NCBI GenBank assembly: GCA_028292185.1
Contig: JAQGMT010000295.1
Span: forward strand, 1-14,708
Length of the DNA: 14,708 nt
Direction: 5' to 3'
Origin: Ramlibacter sp.
Lineage (GTDB): Bacteria; Pseudomonadota; Gammaproteobacteria; Burkholderiales; Burkholderiaceae_C
The position numbers were made by a program, and so were the translations under genes. The first letter of the stretch is position 1. Each line of letters opens with the position of its first letter. This document shows positions 13,720 through 14,708 of the stretch, piece by piece. The notes beneath the pieces were generated by a model. It had not been told where the DNA came from, did no database searches, and worked only from the letters and a program-made list of their open reading frames with translations.

Positions 13720-14708
13720 GCCGCCCCCCAATGTGGGATGTGATGAGATCCGAGCGAGACAGCGATGTTCTTGGGCTCCAGGAACACTTCGTAGCTCCAG
13801 GTGCCGCCTTCGCGCCCCGTGCCCGAGGCCTTGGTGCCGCCGAAGGGTTGCCGCAGATCGCGCACGTTCTGGCTGTTGACGAAACACATGCCCGCTTCGA
13901 CGGCGGCAGCGACGCGGTGTGCCTTGCCGACATTCTCGGTCCACACATAACTCGACAAGCCGTAGTGGATGTCGTTGGCCAGGCGAATCGCGTCGGCTTC
14001 GTCCTTGAACGGGATCAGGCAGGCCACCGGGCCGAAGATCTCGTCTTGCGCGATCTTCATGCGGTTGTCGACGTCGGCGAACACGGTCGGCGCCACATAG
14101 TTGCCCTTCTGCACCCGGCCCGGCAGGGCGGGCGCGTCAAGTCCGCCGCACAGCAGCGTCGCGCCTTCTTTCGGACCAAGTTCGATGTAGCCGCGCACCT
14201 TCGCCAGATGGCCTTGCGAGATCATCGGACCGATGACGGTCTTCTCGTCGAGCGGATCGCCGACCGATAAGCGCTTCGCCCGTTCAACGAACTTCTGCAC
14301 GAAGTCGGCGTAGATCGACTGCTGCACCAGGATGCGGCTGCCCGCGGTGCAGCGCTCGCCGTTGTTGGAGAAGATCATGAACACCGCGGCGTCCAGCGCC
14401 CGATCGAGCTGCGCGTCCTCGAAGATCACGAAGGGCGACTTGCCCCCGAGCTCCATGCTGAACTTCTTCAGGCCCGCTTCCTTGACGATGCGGTTGCCGG
14501 TGGCGGTCGAGCCGGTGAACGAAATTGCGCGCACATCGGGATGCCGCACCAGCGGCTCGCCGGCCTGCTTGCCGTAGCCGTGCACCAGGTTCAGCACGCC
14601 GGGCGGAATGCCGGCCTCCAGCGCCAACTCGCCAAGCCGCGACGCCGTCATTGGCGACAGCTCGCTCATCTTCAGCACGGCGGTATTGCCGAACGCCAGA
14701 CACGGTGC
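13716..14708 (-). CDS. hpaE: 5-carboxymethyl-2-hydroxymuconate semialdehyde dehydrogenase HpaE (N-terminus cut off)
   Basis: This NAD-dependent aldehyde dehydrogenase oxidises the HpaD ring-cleavage product. The frame is open to the window's right edge, and 330 C-terminal residues are present. About 155 are probably missing compared with the usual 487. The fragment opens with APCLAFGNTAVLKMSELSP and includes HPDVRAISFTGSTATGNR, the catalytic glutamate motif ELGGKSPFVIFEDAQLDRAL, the catalytic cysteine in NNGERCTAGSRILVQQSIY, EEIFGPVA-like DEIFGPVACLIPF, and the HpaE-specific end QNVRDLRQPFGGTKASGTG. The match to E. coli HpaE as I remember it is close throughout. Its TGA overlaps the nitrilase ATG by 4 bases. 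Genes upstream (hpaG, hpaR or hpaBC) are expected outside the window, which is an inference. Confidence 0.95.
   Translation of the reverse strand, partial: APCLAFGNTAVLKMSELSPMTASRLGELALEAGIPPGVLNLVHGYGKQAGEPLVRHPDVRAISFTGSTATGNRIVKEAGLKKFSMELGGKSPFVIFEDAQLDRALDAAVFMIFSNNGERCTAGSRILVQQSIYADFVQKFVERAKRLSVGDPLDEKTVIGPMISQGHLAKVRGYIELGPKEGATLLCGGLDAPALPGRVQKGNYVAPTVFADVDNRMKIAQDEIFGPVACLIPFKDEADAIRLANDIHYGLSSYVWTENVGKAHRVAAAVEAGMCFVNSQNVRDLRQPFGGTKASGTGREGGTWSYEVFLEPKNIAVSLGSHHIPHWGAA

Noticed and set aside
1..14708. CRISPR arrays, tRNA or rRNA genes, insertion sequences, prophage or defence genes
   Set aside because: I found no regularly spaced repeats, cloverleaf-like segments, transposase, integrase or known defence-domain proteins. 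Metabolic and transport genes fill the window.

Overview
The window is about 14.7 kb of GC-rich, densely coding bacterial chromosome. Gene content and order (glycolate oxidase glcEF, lplT divergent from alr, a Bug-type solute receptor inside a catabolic operon, a complete-looking homoprotocatechuate block) fit a betaproteobacterium of the order Burkholderiales, probably Comamonadaceae-like. The placement is an inference from family knowledge. I see no tRNA, rRNA, CRISPR array, transposase or phage gene, and no gene-free stretch above about 105 bases.

Left part (1-6098). A plus-strand pair encodes the end of glcE and all of glcF, two subunits of glycolate oxidase; glcD is expected just outside the left edge. 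It converges with a compact minus-strand set: lplT (lysophospholipid flippase), an EamA-family transporter overlapping it by 8 bases, and a thiol glutathione peroxidase 4 bases further on. lplT is divergent from alr (alanine racemase). The 104-base spacer between them holds a 23-base imperfect palindrome and an AT-rich tract.

Right part (6118-14708). Ten tightly spaced minus-strand genes look like one transcription unit that enters from beyond the right edge. In transcription order: hpaE (partial), a true nitrilase, hpaD, hpaF, hpaH, hpaI, a Bug/TTT periplasmic receptor, a class II aldolase/adducin protein, a ketopantoate-reductase-family protein, and an EamA transporter. HpaD cleaves the homoprotocatechuate ring, HpaE oxidises the semialdehyde, HpaF isomerises the product, HpaH hydrates a later intermediate and HpaI splits it to pyruvate and succinate semialdehyde. 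The decarboxylase step (hpaG), the hydroxylase (hpaBC) and a regulator are not in the window.

The most interesting points are the nitrilase locked into the operon by a 4-base overlap with hpaE, which suggests feeding from an arylacetonitrile; a short tandem repeat that forms the hpaD stop codon and the hpaF leader; an uncharacterised aldolase/reductase/transporter tail; and an HpaI with indels around its active-site loops. I do not see a clearly unprecedented system.
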